A DNA stretch of 64,000 nucleotides, taken from the NCBI GenBank assembly GCA_023437715.1, contig JAEZFK010000032.1:1-64000 (forward strand), written 5' to 3'. How positions within the stretch are numbered: position 1 is the first letter of the stretch; each line of letters opens with the position of its first letter. A program made the position numbers and the translations under genes. The notes below the pieces were generated by a model that ran no database searches, had not been told where the DNA came from, and saw only the letters and a program-made list of their open reading frames with translations. The DNA comes from Bacillota bacterium (GTDB lineage Bacteria > Bacillota > Clostridia > Lachnospirales > Lachnospiraceae). Shown in pieces: positions 41,798-50,575 of the stretch.

Positions 41798-41815
41798 TAT
41801 GCAGACTTCTGCATA
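41798..41815. promoter_or_regulatory. 18-bp dyad between promoter and ribosome site
   Basis: TATGCAGA-CT-TCTGCATA, a perfect dyad with 8-bp arms, about 15 nt downstream of the predicted start and 6 nt before the AGAGGAGG site. It could be an operator for an amino-acid-responsive repressor or an mRNA hairpin next to the Shine-Dalgarno. Confidence 0.6.
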
Positions 41816-41833
41816 TAAGAGGAGGAAACTATT

Positions 41834-42670
41834 ATGAAAAAGAATGTATTATCCATAGCAGCAGCTGTCTGTATGGCAGCAGTGTTAACTGCCTGCGGCG
41901 GCTCAGGAACAACAACAGAGACAACCAAGGCGGCAGGAGGGGAGACCACAGCAGCAGGCGCAGCGGAAACTTCCGCAGCCGATGGGAAAACGGAGGCAAC
42001 AACGGAAGCGGGAGGAAAGCTGGTCATGGTAACCAACGCAGAATTCCCTCCATATGAATTCCATGAAAACAACGATATTGTGGGCATTGATGCCGATATC
42101 GCAAAGGCCATTGCTGAAAAATTAGGCATGGAGCTGGAAATCCAGGATATGGCTTTCGATTCCCTGATTCCGGCGGTTCAGTCCGGTAAGGCTGATTTTA
42201 CCGCAGCAGGAATGACCGTCAACGAGGACCGCAAGAAAAATGTGGACTTTACTGATACTTATGCAGAAGCAGCTCAGGTAATCATCGTAAAGGACGGCAG
42301 CGAGATCGCAACTCCCGATGACTTAAAAGGAAAGAAGATCGGCGTGCAGACCGGTACCACCGGAGACATTTATGCAGAGGATATCGAAAACGGAGAGATC
42401 CAGCGCTTTAACAAGGGCATGGAAGCAGTTATGGCCCTTAACCAGGGAAAGATCGATGCAGTCATCATTGACCGTGAGCCTGCAAAAGTATTCGTGAAAG
42501 AAAATGCCGGCTTAAAGATCTTAGACGAAGCATTTACAGAGGAAGAATACGCCATTGCAGTGAAAAAGGGCAATACCGAGCTTCTTGACAGAATGAACGG
42601 CGCCATTAAGGAATTAAAGGAATCCGGCGAACTGCAGAAGATCGTGGATAAGTACATTACCGCTGAATAA
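41834..42670 (+). CDS. Polar amino-acid ABC transporter substrate-binding lipoprotein
   Basis: 278 residues. Lipoprotein signal peptide with lipobox LTACGG (Cys21), then a Thr/Glu/Ala-rich linker (about 24-58) and an SBP_bac_3 domain: MVTNAEFPPYEFHENNDIVG, GIDADIAKAIAEKLG, DEDRKKNVDFT-type AGMTVNEDRKKNVDFTD and IGVQTGTTGD. It resembles ArtP/GlnH-like proteins for Arg, Gln or cystine. First gene of a three-gene importer operon. Confidence 0.9.
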   Translation: MKKNVLSIAAAVCMAAVLTACGGSGTTTETTKAAGGETTAAGAAETSAADGKTEATTEAGGKLVMVTNAEFPPYEFHENNDIVGIDADIAKAIAEKLGMELEIQDMAFDSLIPAVQSGKADFTAAGMTVNEDRKKNVDFTDTYAEAAQVIIVKDGSEIATPDDLKGKKIGVQTGTTGDIYAEDIENGEIQRFNKGMEAVMALNQGKIDAVIIDREPAKVFVKENAGLKILDEAFTEEEYAIAVKKGNTELLDRMNGAIKELKESGELQKIVDKYITAE

Positions 42671-42687
42671 GAAAAAGGAAGAGAGCC

Positions 42688-43380
42688 ATGTGGGAAAAGC
42701 TAAGAGATGATTTTTACCAGAATTTTATCGCAGATAACCGTTGGAAATACATTGCCGACGGCCTGCAGAACACGTTAAAGATCACGTTTTTTGCGGTATT
42801 GATCGGTATTTTGCTGGGATTTCTGGTTGCGGTTGTCCGTTCGACCTATGAAAATACCGGAAAGCTTAAGATACTAAACGCTGTCTGCAGCATTTATTTA
42901 ACGGTGATCCGCGGTACGCCGGTGGTTGTACAGCTGATGATCATGTATTTTGTCATTTTTGCCGTCAGTGATCCCGGTCAGGTGTTTACGGCGGTTATGG
43001 CTTTCGGCATCAACTCCGGCGCTTACGTGGCTGAAATCTTCCGAAGCGGTATCAGCTCCATTGAAAGAGGGCAGTTTGAGGCGGGCCGCAGCCTGGGCTT
43101 TAACTACGCCCAGACCATGTGGTTCATCATCATGCCCCAGGCCTTTAAAAACGTGATTCCAACCCTTGCCAATGAGTTTATCGTTCTGTTAAAGGAAACC
43201 TCTGTGGCCGGTTACATAGGCCTTCAGGATCTGACAAAGGGCGGAGATATTATCAAAAGCCGTACTTATTCCGCATTTATGCCCCTGATGGCCGTGGCTC
43301 TCATTTATCTGGTCATGGTCATGGTATTTTCCTATCTTGTAAAATTGTTAGAGAGGAGGCTGCACAGAAGTGAACATTAA
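42688..43380 (+). CDS. Amino-acid ABC transporter permease (HisM/GlnP family)
   Basis: 230 residues, five membrane segments, with the polar amino-acid permease start GLQNTLKITFFAVLIGILLG and the EAA loop EAGRSLGFNYAQTMWFIIMP. The start follows the binding-protein stop by 17 nt, and the stop overlaps the ATPase start. It probably works as a homodimer since no second permease is present. Confidence 0.9.
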   Translation: MWEKLRDDFYQNFIADNRWKYIADGLQNTLKITFFAVLIGILLGFLVAVVRSTYENTGKLKILNAVCSIYLTVIRGTPVVVQLMIMYFVIFAVSDPGQVFTAVMAFGINSGAYVAEIFRSGISSIERGQFEAGRSLGFNYAQTMWFIIMPQAFKNVIPTLANEFIVLLKETSVAGYIGLQDLTKGGDIIKSRTYSAFMPLMAVALIYLVMVMVFSYLVKLLERRLHRSEH

Positions 43381-44119
43381 TAACGCAGAAAAGCCTCTGA
43401 TCCAGGTGCGGAACCTGGGGAAAAAATTCGGGGACATAGAGGTGTTAAAGGATATTTCCGTGGACATTTATAAGGGGGACGTGGTTTGCGTCATCGGCCC
43501 CTCCGGTTCCGGAAAGAGCACCTTTCTCCGCTGCTTAAACCGTTTGGAAGAGCCCACCGGAGGCCATATTCTTTTTGAGGGTGTGGACATTGTGGATAAG
43601 AAAACCGACATTGACAAGCACCGCCAGAAGATGGGCATGGTATTCCAGCAGTTTAATTTATTCCCCCACATGACCATCATGAAAAATCTGACCCTTGCGC
43701 CTATGAAGCTTCAGGGACGAAGTGAGAAAGAGGCCCAGGAGCAGGCTTTTCAGCTTCTTCAAAAGGTAGGGCTTTCCGACAGAGCCCAGTCTTACCCCAA
43801 CCAGTTATCCGGCGGACAGAAGCAGCGTATCGCCATTGTCCGCGCCCTTTGCATGAATCCTGAGGTAATGCTCTTTGACGAGCCGACTTCCGCCTTGGAT
43901 CCTGAGATGGTGGGCGAGGTGTTAAATGTTATGCGGGAGCTGGCCGAGGAAAAGATGACCATGGTGGTGGTTACCCATGAAATGGGCTTTGCCCGTGAGG
44001 TGGGCACCAGGGTCATGTTCATGGATGGCGGCTATTTCCTGGAAGAGAACGAACCGAAAGAGTTCTTTGCCAATCCGAAGAATGACAGATTGAAGCTGTT
44101 TTTAAGCAAGGTTCTTTAA
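43370..44119 (+). CDS. Amino-acid ABC transporter ATP-binding protein (GlnQ family)
   Basis: 249 residues from a GTG overlapping the permease stop, with GGAGG 10 nt upstream. Walker A GPSGSGKST, Q-loop MVFQQFNLFPHMT, signature LSGGQKQRIAIVRAL, Walker B VMLFDEPTSALDPE and H-loop VVVTHEMGFA are all intact. It energises the preceding permease. Confidence 0.93.
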   Translation: MNINNAEKPLIQVRNLGKKFGDIEVLKDISVDIYKGDVVCVIGPSGSGKSTFLRCLNRLEEPTGGHILFEGVDIVDKKTDIDKHRQKMGMVFQQFNLFPHMTIMKNLTLAPMKLQGRSEKEAQEQAFQLLQKVGLSDRAQSYPNQLSGGQKQRIAIVRALCMNPEVMLFDEPTSALDPEMVGEVLNVMRELAEEKMTMVVVTHEMGFAREVGTRVMFMDGGYFLEENEPKEFFANPKNDRLKLFLSKVL

Positions 44120-44127
44120 TATTCCAT

Positions 44128-44195
44128 GCTCTCCCTGTAAGGAGCCGTTTTCCCGTGAAAACGCTCCTTTGGGGAGGGCATATTTTTTTTTGCAT
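44128..44195 (+). terminator. Terminator of the amino-acid ABC operon
   Basis: A nested stem: an outer GCTCTCCC/GGGGAGGGC and an inner AAGGAGC..GTTTTC/GAAAAC..GCTCCTT, followed by ATATTTTTTTTT. Confidence 0.85.
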
Positions 44196-44218
44196 CCCCC
44201 ATCCGGTATAATGGACGG

Positions 44219-44248
44219 TTGCCCTTTTGCGGGCAGATATGGTAAAAT
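44219..44248 (+). promoter_or_regulatory. Promoter of the hem operon
   Basis: TTGCCC (44219-44224), 18 nt, TAAAAT (44243-44248). No riboswitch is recognised in the short leader. Confidence 0.55.
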
Positions 44249-44280
44249 AGGCGAATGAGAAATTAAAGGCAGGATAAAAA

Positions 44281-45441
44281 ATGTATTGTATGAGTGTGAG
44301 CCATAAGAAAGCTCCCGTGAGCATCCGGGAGCGGTTTTCCTTCAGCCAGGAGGAAAAGGCGGAATTTATGGAACGGTTGACGGCCCAGGAGGCGGTGACC
44401 GGCGTTGTGGTGCTCTGCACCTGCAACCGAAGCGAGATTTATGTTTCAGGGACCAAGAATGCAATCGGCGTTCTCCAGCGGGAGGTGGCGGCTTTTAAAC
44501 AGGTCAGGCTGGAGGAGCTGCTTAAATATTTAAATATTTACAGCGGGGAAAATGCCATTGGCCACCTGTTTAAGGTGGCCTGCGGCTTTGACTCCATGGT
44601 GCTGGGGGAGGATGAGATCCTGGGCCAGGTAAGGGACGCCTACCAGCTGTCCAGGGAACGGGGAGGGGCGGATTATGAGCTGAATGTGCTGTTCCAGAAA
44701 GCAATGGCCTGCGCAAAACGGATCAAAACGGATACCAATTTATCCAGAACCCCCTTATCCGTTGCAACCCTTGTGGCTAACGAGGTCTTCCGCTTTGAAA
44801 AAGAGGGGGGAGAAAAGAATGTAATGGTCATCGGCATGACAGGAAAGATGGGAACCACCATCACGAAAAACATTTTGAGCAAACCGGGCATCCGGGTCAC
44901 CGGAACGGTCAGGAGCCATAAGGCGGATATGACCGTGGAGGCGAGGGGAGAACGGGTGGAGATCATCCATTACAGGGACCGCTATGAATACATGGATCAG
45001 ATGGATATCGTTATCAGCGCCACCTCGGGACCTCATTATACCGTAACCTATGAGGAGCTGTCCGGGAAGCTTTCGGAGAAAAAGAAGCGGCTGTTTATGG
45101 ATGTGGCGGTTCCTGTGGACGTGGACCCTGAGGTCGGCACAGTGGAAGGCCTGACCCTTTATGACATCGATTATTTTGAAACCCTTTCGAGGAATAATAC
45201 GGAAATAAAGCTGAAAGAGCTTGACCGGGCGAAAGCCATTATGGAAGAGGAACTGGATGAGGCAGTCAAGGAAATGGTATTCCATCCCTATGTCAGAAGG
45301 ATGGAGGAGCTGAAAGAGGCATTTTCCGGAAAAGGGCTGGATACCCTGCTGTATCAGATCAGGGACCACGTTTCCAGCGAGGACCTAAAGGTGGTATTGA
45401 GAACATTAGACGGCCTGGAAGGCTGGATCAGGGAGGGATGA
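44281..45441 (+). CDS. hemA: Glutamyl-tRNA reductase
   Basis: 386 residues. SVSHKKAPVSIRERFSFS and the catalytic-Cys motif LCTCNRSEIYV (Cys48) define the N-terminal domain; GFDSMVLGEDEILGQVRDAY follows; NADPH-binding VMVIGMTGKMGTTITKNIL (the usual GAGEM is here GMTGKM). A C-terminal dimerisation helix closes it; it is somewhat shorter than the usual 410-450 residues. It reduces Glu-tRNA to glutamate-1-semialdehyde, the first step of C5 tetrapyrrole synthesis. It overlaps the next gene by 4 nt. Confidence 0.9.
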   Translation: MYCMSVSHKKAPVSIRERFSFSQEEKAEFMERLTAQEAVTGVVVLCTCNRSEIYVSGTKNAIGVLQREVAAFKQVRLEELLKYLNIYSGENAIGHLFKVACGFDSMVLGEDEILGQVRDAYQLSRERGGADYELNVLFQKAMACAKRIKTDTNLSRTPLSVATLVANEVFRFEKEGGEKNVMVIGMTGKMGTTITKNILSKPGIRVTGTVRSHKADMTVEARGERVEIIHYRDRYEYMDQMDIVISATSGPHYTVTYEELSGKLSEKKKRLFMDVAVPVDVDPEVGTVEGLTLYDIDYFETLSRNNTEIKLKELDRAKAIMEEELDEAVKEMVFHPYVRRMEELKEAFSGKGLDTLLYQIRDHVSSEDLKVVLRTLDGLEGWIREG

Positions 45442-46121
45442 CTGTGGCTTATTTTCCGTTTTTTGTGGATATCGCAGGGAAAAAGTGCCTCATTGTGGGC
45501 GGAGGAGGGGTGGCCTACCGGAAAGCCCTGGTCCTTAAGGATTACGGCCCGGTAATCACCGCAGCAGCGCCGCAGATGAGCCCGGAGATGGAGGCTCTCT
45601 CAAGGGAAATGGGCGGCCAGCTTCACTTAAAATACAGGGAATTTAGGGAGTCGGATCTGGAAGACGTGGATTTTGTGGTGGCAGGGACCTCGGATGAGAG
45701 CGTAAACCGCCGCATATCCGCTCTGTGCAGGGAGAAAGGGATTCCGGTAAATGTGGTGGATATGCAGGAGGAATGCAGCTTTATCTTTCCGGCTCTGATT
45801 AAGGAGAAAGAGATCGTTGTGGGCATTTCCACCGGAGGAAGCTCCCCCACCATTGCCCAGTATTTGAAGGCGAGCTTTAAAAAGGTTATTCCCAAGGGCT
45901 TCGGAGAGCTTTCCCGGCAGCTGAAAGCTTACCGGGAAACGGTGAAGGACCAGGTGGATTCTCCGTCCCTGCGAAAGGAAATCTTCCAGGCCATGGTGGA
46001 GGAGGGAATCCGCCGGGGAGGAACCTTAACAGAGGAAGAGGCAAAAGTGCTGATAGCGCGGAAGCTGGCAGAAGAAGCCGGAAAAAGAACTGACAGAAAG
46101 GAAGCTGGCAAATCATCATGA
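45438..46121 (+). CDS. Precorrin-2 dehydrogenase/sirohydrochlorin ferrochelatase-like (Met8/SirC/CysG N-domain)
   Basis: 227 residues. The NAD loop KKCLIVGGGGVAYRKALVLK, then VDFVVAGTSDESVNRRISAL, VNVVDMQEECSFIFPALIK and STGGSSPTIAQYLK are diagnostic. It oxidises precorrin-2 to sirohydrochlorin. A basic Lys/Arg-rich C-terminal tail follows. The stop overlaps hemC by 4 nt. Its presence with the cobA domain means the operon serves siroheme and/or cobalamin. Confidence 0.9.
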   Translation: MTVAYFPFFVDIAGKKCLIVGGGGVAYRKALVLKDYGPVITAAAPQMSPEMEALSREMGGQLHLKYREFRESDLEDVDFVVAGTSDESVNRRISALCREKGIPVNVVDMQEECSFIFPALIKEKEIVVGISTGGSSPTIAQYLKASFKKVIPKGFGELSRQLKAYRETVKDQVDSPSLRKEIFQAMVEEGIRRGGTLTEEEAKVLIARKLAEEAGKRTDRKEAGKSS

Positions 46122-47029
46122 ATAAGACAATTCGCATCGGAACGAGAAAAAGCGCCCTTGCGGTAGCCCAGGCAAAGCTGGTGGCCGATGCTTTGACCGC
46201 CGCCTTTACCGCCGAGGGAAGCACTCTGGCCGCAGAGCTGGTATTAAAGCAGACAGAGGGAGACCGGATTCTTCATAAGCCCCTTTTGGAATTCGGAGGA
46301 AAGGGCGTGTTTGTGGCGGAATTCGAACAGGCGCTTTTGCAGGGAGAGATTGATTTGGCCGTCCACAGCGCAAAGGACCTGCCCATGGAATTGGAAGAGG
46401 GCTTGGGGATTCTTGCCGTCCCAAGGAGAGAGGACCCGAGAGATGTGCTGGTGACCTTAAGGGGCAGCAGTCTTTTGGAAAAGCAGGAGATCACCATCGG
46501 AACCTCCAGCTTAAGAAGAAAGGTCCAGATCGAAGAGATAGGAAAGACCATGTGGCCGGAGGCCTCGGTGGTATGCCGGAATCTGAGGGGCAATGTGCAG
46601 ACAAGGCTTTTAAAGCTGGCGGCGGGAGAATTTGACGGAATTCTTCTGGCCGCTGCCGGACTCATCCGCCTTGGCCTGCAAAATGACAGCCAATATGATT
46701 TCCATTATTTTGACTGTGAGGAATTTATTCCGGCCGGGGGTCAGGGCATTCTTGCGGTGGAAGGACGGCTGGGCTCCGGACATGAAGCCCTGGTAAAGAT
46801 GATTGAGGATGAAGAGGCCAGGCTGTGCCTGACCCTGGAGCGAAGGATCTTAAGGCTTATGGAAGCAGGCTGTCATGAGCCTGTGGGCGTGTACGCAAGG
46901 CTTATGTACGGGCGTCTGGAGATTTTCGGCATCAGCAGGCGGGGAGAGGATACAAAGAAGGTCCACATATGGGGAGAAACAGACGAAGTGGAGCGGCTGG
47001 CCCGCCTCGTTGCAGATAGTCTGTCATAA
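46118..47029 (+). CDS. hemC: Porphobilinogen deaminase (hydroxymethylbilane synthase)
   Basis: 303 residues. RIGTRKSALAVAQAKLVADA, FVAEFEQALLQGEIDLAVHS AKDLP-type start, GTSSLRRKVQI (substrate-binding Arg) and the dipyrromethane-cofactor cysteine in MEAGCHEPVGVYA (about 250). It polymerises four porphobilinogens to hydroxymethylbilane. A 74-nt gap with GGGAGA precedes the next gene. Confidence 0.93.
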   Translation: MNKTIRIGTRKSALAVAQAKLVADALTAAFTAEGSTLAAELVLKQTEGDRILHKPLLEFGGKGVFVAEFEQALLQGEIDLAVHSAKDLPMELEEGLGILAVPRREDPRDVLVTLRGSSLLEKQEITIGTSSLRRKVQIEEIGKTMWPEASVVCRNLRGNVQTRLLKLAAGEFDGILLAAAGLIRLGLQNDSQYDFHYFDCEEFIPAGGQGILAVEGRLGSGHEALVKMIEDEEARLCLTLERRILRLMEAGCHEPVGVYARLMYGRLEIFGISRRGEDTKKVHIWGETDEVERLARLVADSLS

Positions 47030-47103
47030 CGGCGAAGGCGCAGATACAGCGAAAGCCATCACAGAAAACCGCTCATAAGTATAGGAGCATAAGGGAGAAT
47101 GGA

Positions 47104-48630
47104 ATGAAAGAAACAGGAGTTGTCTATCTGGTGGGAGCAGGGCCCGGAGATCCGGGACTTATTACGGAAAAGGGGCTTTCCAGGCTTCGCACATGCGATG
47201 CGGTGGTCTACGATTCCCTGATTTCGGACCGCCTTCTTGAGGAAGTGCCAGAGGGGTGCCGGAAAATCTATGTTGGAAAACGGGCCGGGGCCCATTCCAT
47301 GAAGCAGGAGGACATCAGCCGCCTGCTGGTGGAGCTTGCCAAGGAGGGCCACAAGGTGGTCAGGCTGAAAGGGGGGGACCCCTTTGTCTTCGGGCGGGGC
47401 GGGGAGGAAATTCAGGCTCTTTCCGGCGCCGGAATCTCCTTTGAGGTGGTTTCCGGCGTCACTTCTGCGGTGGCAGCCCTTGGGGCCGCCGGAATTCCGG
47501 TGACCCACCGGGCCGTCAGCAGAAGCTTCCACGTCATGACAGGCCATACCCTTTCCGGGGACGGAACTCTTCCCCTTGATTTTGATGCATTTGCAAGGCT
47601 TTCCGGAACCCTGGTGTTCCTGATGAGCCTTGGAAATCTCCCCCTCATCGTAAAGGGGCTTCTGGAACAGGGAAAATCAGGGGAAACGCCGGCTGCGGTC
47701 ATTGAAAACGGAACCCTTCCCGGGCAAAGAACCGTGCGGGCAGCCCTTTGCCGCATCGGAGAGAAAGTTTTAGAAGAGGGAATCAAAAGCCCTGCCATTC
47801 TGGTGGTGGGGGAAACGGCGGCTCTGGATTTTTCCTCCACCTTAAAGCAGCCTTTGGAAGGATGCCGCATCGGAGTGACGGGCACGGCCTCCTTTGCCGG
47901 AAAGCTGAGGCAGGAGCTGGAAGCCATGGGAGGGCTGACAGAATGCCTCTTAAGCCTTTCGGTGAAATCCTTCCGGGGAGAGATGGCCATGAAAAAGGCT
48001 TATGAAAACCTGGCTACCTATACCTGGGTGGTCTTTACCAGTGCAAACGGAGTTCGTGAATTCTTTAACGGTCTTTTGGAGAGCGGCTGTGATTTTCGGT
48101 CCCTGGGCCATGTGAAATTTGGAACAGTGGGAAAGGGAACGGCACAGGAGCTTTTCCGGTTCGGATTCCGGGCGGATTATACGCCTCAAAACTATTGTAC
48201 AAAGGATTTGACAGAGGGCTTGAAAAGCCTTGTTTCTCCGAGAGACAGGCTTTTGATTCCCCGGTCTTTGGGAGGCTCTGAGGAGCTGAACCAGATCCTG
48301 GATGAAGCCGGGATTTCCTATGATGATGTGGCCCTGTACCGGGTGGCCTGTGAAGGAAAAGAGGGGGAAACCAGAAAGGAAGCCTTAGGCTCCCTGGATT
48401 ATCTGACCTTTGCCAGCGCTTCCGGTGTAAATGCATTTTTTGAAAACGGAGCGGAAGAGACCAGAAAAGCCCTTGAAGGGGTTTCCATTGCCTGCATTGG
48501 GGATATTACGGCAAAAGCCCTTATGGATCATGGAAGAAAGGCCGATATTGTGGCAGAGTCATATACTGTCTCCGGCATGGCGGAAGCCATCTGCCGGGAC
48601 TGGAAGGAAAGGAGAGGCAGGTCTAAATGA
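47104..48630 (+). CDS. cobA-hemD: Fused uroporphyrinogen-III C-methyltransferase / uroporphyrinogen-III synthase
   Basis: 508 residues. Residues 1-245 are the SAM-dependent methyltransferase CobA/SUMT (VYLVGAGPGDPGLITEKGL, VVRLKGGDPFVFGRGGEEI, GVTSAVAALGAAGIPVTHR). Residues about 258-508 are HemD (GCRIGVTGTASFAGKLRQEL, WVVFTSANGVREFF, LLIPRSLGGSEELNQIL, LTFASASGVNAFF). The single polypeptide closes hydroxymethylbilane to uroporphyrinogen III and methylates it to precorrin-2; this fusion is common in Clostridia. It overlaps hemL by 4 nt. Confidence 0.93.
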   Translation: MKETGVVYLVGAGPGDPGLITEKGLSRLRTCDAVVYDSLISDRLLEEVPEGCRKIYVGKRAGAHSMKQEDISRLLVELAKEGHKVVRLKGGDPFVFGRGGEEIQALSGAGISFEVVSGVTSAVAALGAAGIPVTHRAVSRSFHVMTGHTLSGDGTLPLDFDAFARLSGTLVFLMSLGNLPLIVKGLLEQGKSGETPAAVIENGTLPGQRTVRAALCRIGEKVLEEGIKSPAILVVGETAALDFSSTLKQPLEGCRIGVTGTASFAGKLRQELEAMGGLTECLLSLSVKSFRGEMAMKKAYENLATYTWVVFTSANGVREFFNGLLESGCDFRSLGHVKFGTVGKGTAQELFRFGFRADYTPQNYCTKDLTEGLKSLVSPRDRLLIPRSLGGSEELNQILDEAGISYDDVALYRVACEGKEGETRKEALGSLDYLTFASASGVNAFFENGAEETRKALEGVSIACIGDITAKALMDHGRKADIVAESYTVSGMAEAICRDWKERRGRSK

Positions 48631-49907
48631 AATCAGAGCAGTCAAAAGCATTATTTGAGGAATCAAGGGAATATTTTCCAGGAGGAGTCAACAGTCCGGT
48701 CCGGGCCTTTGGCTCTGTGGGAGGCGTTCCCGTATTTGTAAAGAAAGCGTCGGGCTCTCATATTTACGATGAGGACGGAAATGAATATATTGATTATGTA
48801 AACTCCTGGGGGCCCTGCATTCTGGGACACGGCTATGGTCCGGTGGTTGAGGCGGTGCGGGAGGCCTGTCTGGACGGCTTATCTTTCGGCGCTCCTACAA
48901 AAAAAGAGCTGGTTTTGGGAAAGCTTATCAGGGAGTGCATCCCATCCATGGAAATGATGCGCATGGTCAGCTCCGGCACAGAGGCGGTCATGAGCGCCAT
49001 CCGGGCAGCCAGAGGCTATACGGGCAGAGACAAGATCGTGAAATTCAAGGGCTGCTATCACGGCCACTCCGACGGGCTTTTGGTAAAGGCGGGCTCCGGA
49101 GCCCTGACAGGCTCTGCCCCTGACAGCGCAGGCGTTCCGGCTTCCTATACGGAGCACACCCTTCTTGCCCAATATAATGGGGAGGATTCCGTGAAAGAGC
49201 TGTTTCATAAGTTTCCCCGGGATATTGCTGCGGTCATTGTGGAACCGGTAGCCGCCAACATGGGCCTTGTGGCACCAAAGCCAGGCTTTCTGGAATTTTT
49301 AAGAGAAATTACTTCCCGGCACGGAGCCCTTCTCATTTTTGACGAGGTGATTACCGGCTTTCGCATGGGGCTTGGGGGAGCTCAGGGATATTACGGAGTG
49401 ATTCCCGATTTAACCACCCTGGGAAAGATCGCAGGCGGCGGGATGCCCATGGGAGTTTACGGAGGAAAGAAGGAGATCATGGAAGTGGTGTCCCCGGTGG
49501 GAAAGGTCTATCAGGCGGGAACCCTTTCCGGCAATCCCATTGCAACGGCGGCGGGCATTGCCACCCTTAAGGCCCTGATGGAGAATCCGGGACTCTATGC
49601 TTCTCTGGAGGAGAAAGCGGGAAGGCTTGTGGCGGCTCTTCGGGAAAATCTCCCCAAAGCCCAGGTAAATCAGGCAGGCTCCTTATTCAGCGTATTTTTC
49701 TCTGAGCATCCGGTGGTGGATTATGAATCCGCTTTAAGCTCTGATACGGGAAAGTATGCAAAATATTTTCACTATTTGCTGGACCACGGCATTTATACGG
49801 CTCCCTCCCAGTTTGAGATCCTTTTCTTATCAGCGGCCCACACGGAGGAAGACATTGAAAAAACATGTGAGGTCATAAGAAAAGGGGCGGAAAGTAAAAC
49901 TTTATAA
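48627..49907 (+). CDS. hemL: Glutamate-1-semialdehyde 2,1-aminomutase
   Basis: 426 residues. EYFPGGVNSPVRAFGSVGG, SWGPCILGHGY, VSSGTEAVMSAIRAARGYTG, LLIFDEVITGFRMGLGGAQG and the PLP lysine in TTLGKIAGGGMPMG (about 267). It converts glutamate-1-semialdehyde to 5-aminolevulinate. Last hem gene. The hemB gene that normally sits before it in Clostridia is absent: its start overlaps the cobA-hemD stop. Confidence 0.93.
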   Translation: MKSEQSKALFEESREYFPGGVNSPVRAFGSVGGVPVFVKKASGSHIYDEDGNEYIDYVNSWGPCILGHGYGPVVEAVREACLDGLSFGAPTKKELVLGKLIRECIPSMEMMRMVSSGTEAVMSAIRAARGYTGRDKIVKFKGCYHGHSDGLLVKAGSGALTGSAPDSAGVPASYTEHTLLAQYNGEDSVKELFHKFPRDIAAVIVEPVAANMGLVAPKPGFLEFLREITSRHGALLIFDEVITGFRMGLGGAQGYYGVIPDLTTLGKIAGGGMPMGVYGGKKEIMEVVSPVGKVYQAGTLSGNPIATAAGIATLKALMENPGLYASLEEKAGRLVAALRENLPKAQVNQAGSLFSVFFSEHPVVDYESALSSDTGKYAKYFHYLLDHGIYTAPSQFEILFLSAAHTEEDIEKTCEVIRKGAESKTL

Positions 49908-50050
49908 CCGTAAATTTTGCCTTACAGAATCTAAAAGAACCATAAATTGTATTAACATTTCCGATTATCTATTGATAAATAAGCCAATTTGGTATATTTT
50001 ATACCTATGTACAACGATAATAAATGGGACCAAAGGAGGCTGAATATTAT

Positions 50051-50563
50051 ATGGACTATTTGGTTGTGTATACAAGTAAAACCGGCAATACCCAGAAGGT
50101 AGCCATGAAGATTTTCGAGGCCCTTCCCGAAAAATCCAAGGACATTGTCCGGCTGGAGGATTTGCATGGGGAGGAAGCGGACACCTATTTCGTGGGATTC
50201 TGGAACAACCGCGGCACCTGCAACAAGGAGGTGCTGGATTTTCTTTCCGATCTTCACGGCAAGCGGGTGGCTCTCTTTGGCACCTGCGGCATGGCTGGAA
50301 ACAAGGAATATTATAAGCAGGTGGAAAAGCAGGTGTCTGTCTTTCTGCCGGAGGATAACGAATATCTGGGATGCTTTCTCTGCGGAGGCAAGATGATGCC
50401 TCAGATACTGGAAAAGTACAGACAGATGCAGGCGGTTCACGACACGCCCCAGATCAGGGCCATGATATCCGCCTATGAGGACGGGATGCTTCATCCCAAT
50501 GAACAGGATTTTCAGAATGCCTGCGAATTTGCAGAGTCGGTTATTAAAGGTAACAAAGGATAA
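50051..50563 (+). CDS. Flavodoxin-like protein (BilS-like?)
   Basis: 170 residues from the ATG at 50051 (AGGAGGC upstream). MDYLVVYTSKTGNTQKVAMK is a flavodoxin FMN phosphate loop. VGFWNNRGTCNKEVLDFL and FGTCGMAGNKEYYKQVE are the flavin-flanking loops, with Cys where classical flavodoxins have aromatic residues. C-terminal half LGCFLCGGKMMPQILEKYRQ. It resembles the short flavodoxins called BilS that accompany bilirubin reductase in gut Firmicutes, but no BilR is present, so that label is tentative. It starts 144 nt after hemL with its own likely promoter (TTGATA at 49972) and precedes ftsH by 12 nt. Confidence 0.7.
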   Translation: MDYLVVYTSKTGNTQKVAMKIFEALPEKSKDIVRLEDLHGEEADTYFVGFWNNRGTCNKEVLDFLSDLHGKRVALFGTCGMAGNKEYYKQVEKQVSVFLPEDNEYLGCFLCGGKMMPQILEKYRQMQAVHDTPQIRAMISAYEDGMLHPNEQDFQNACEFAESVIKGNKG

Positions 50564-50575
50564 AGGAGGAGCAGA

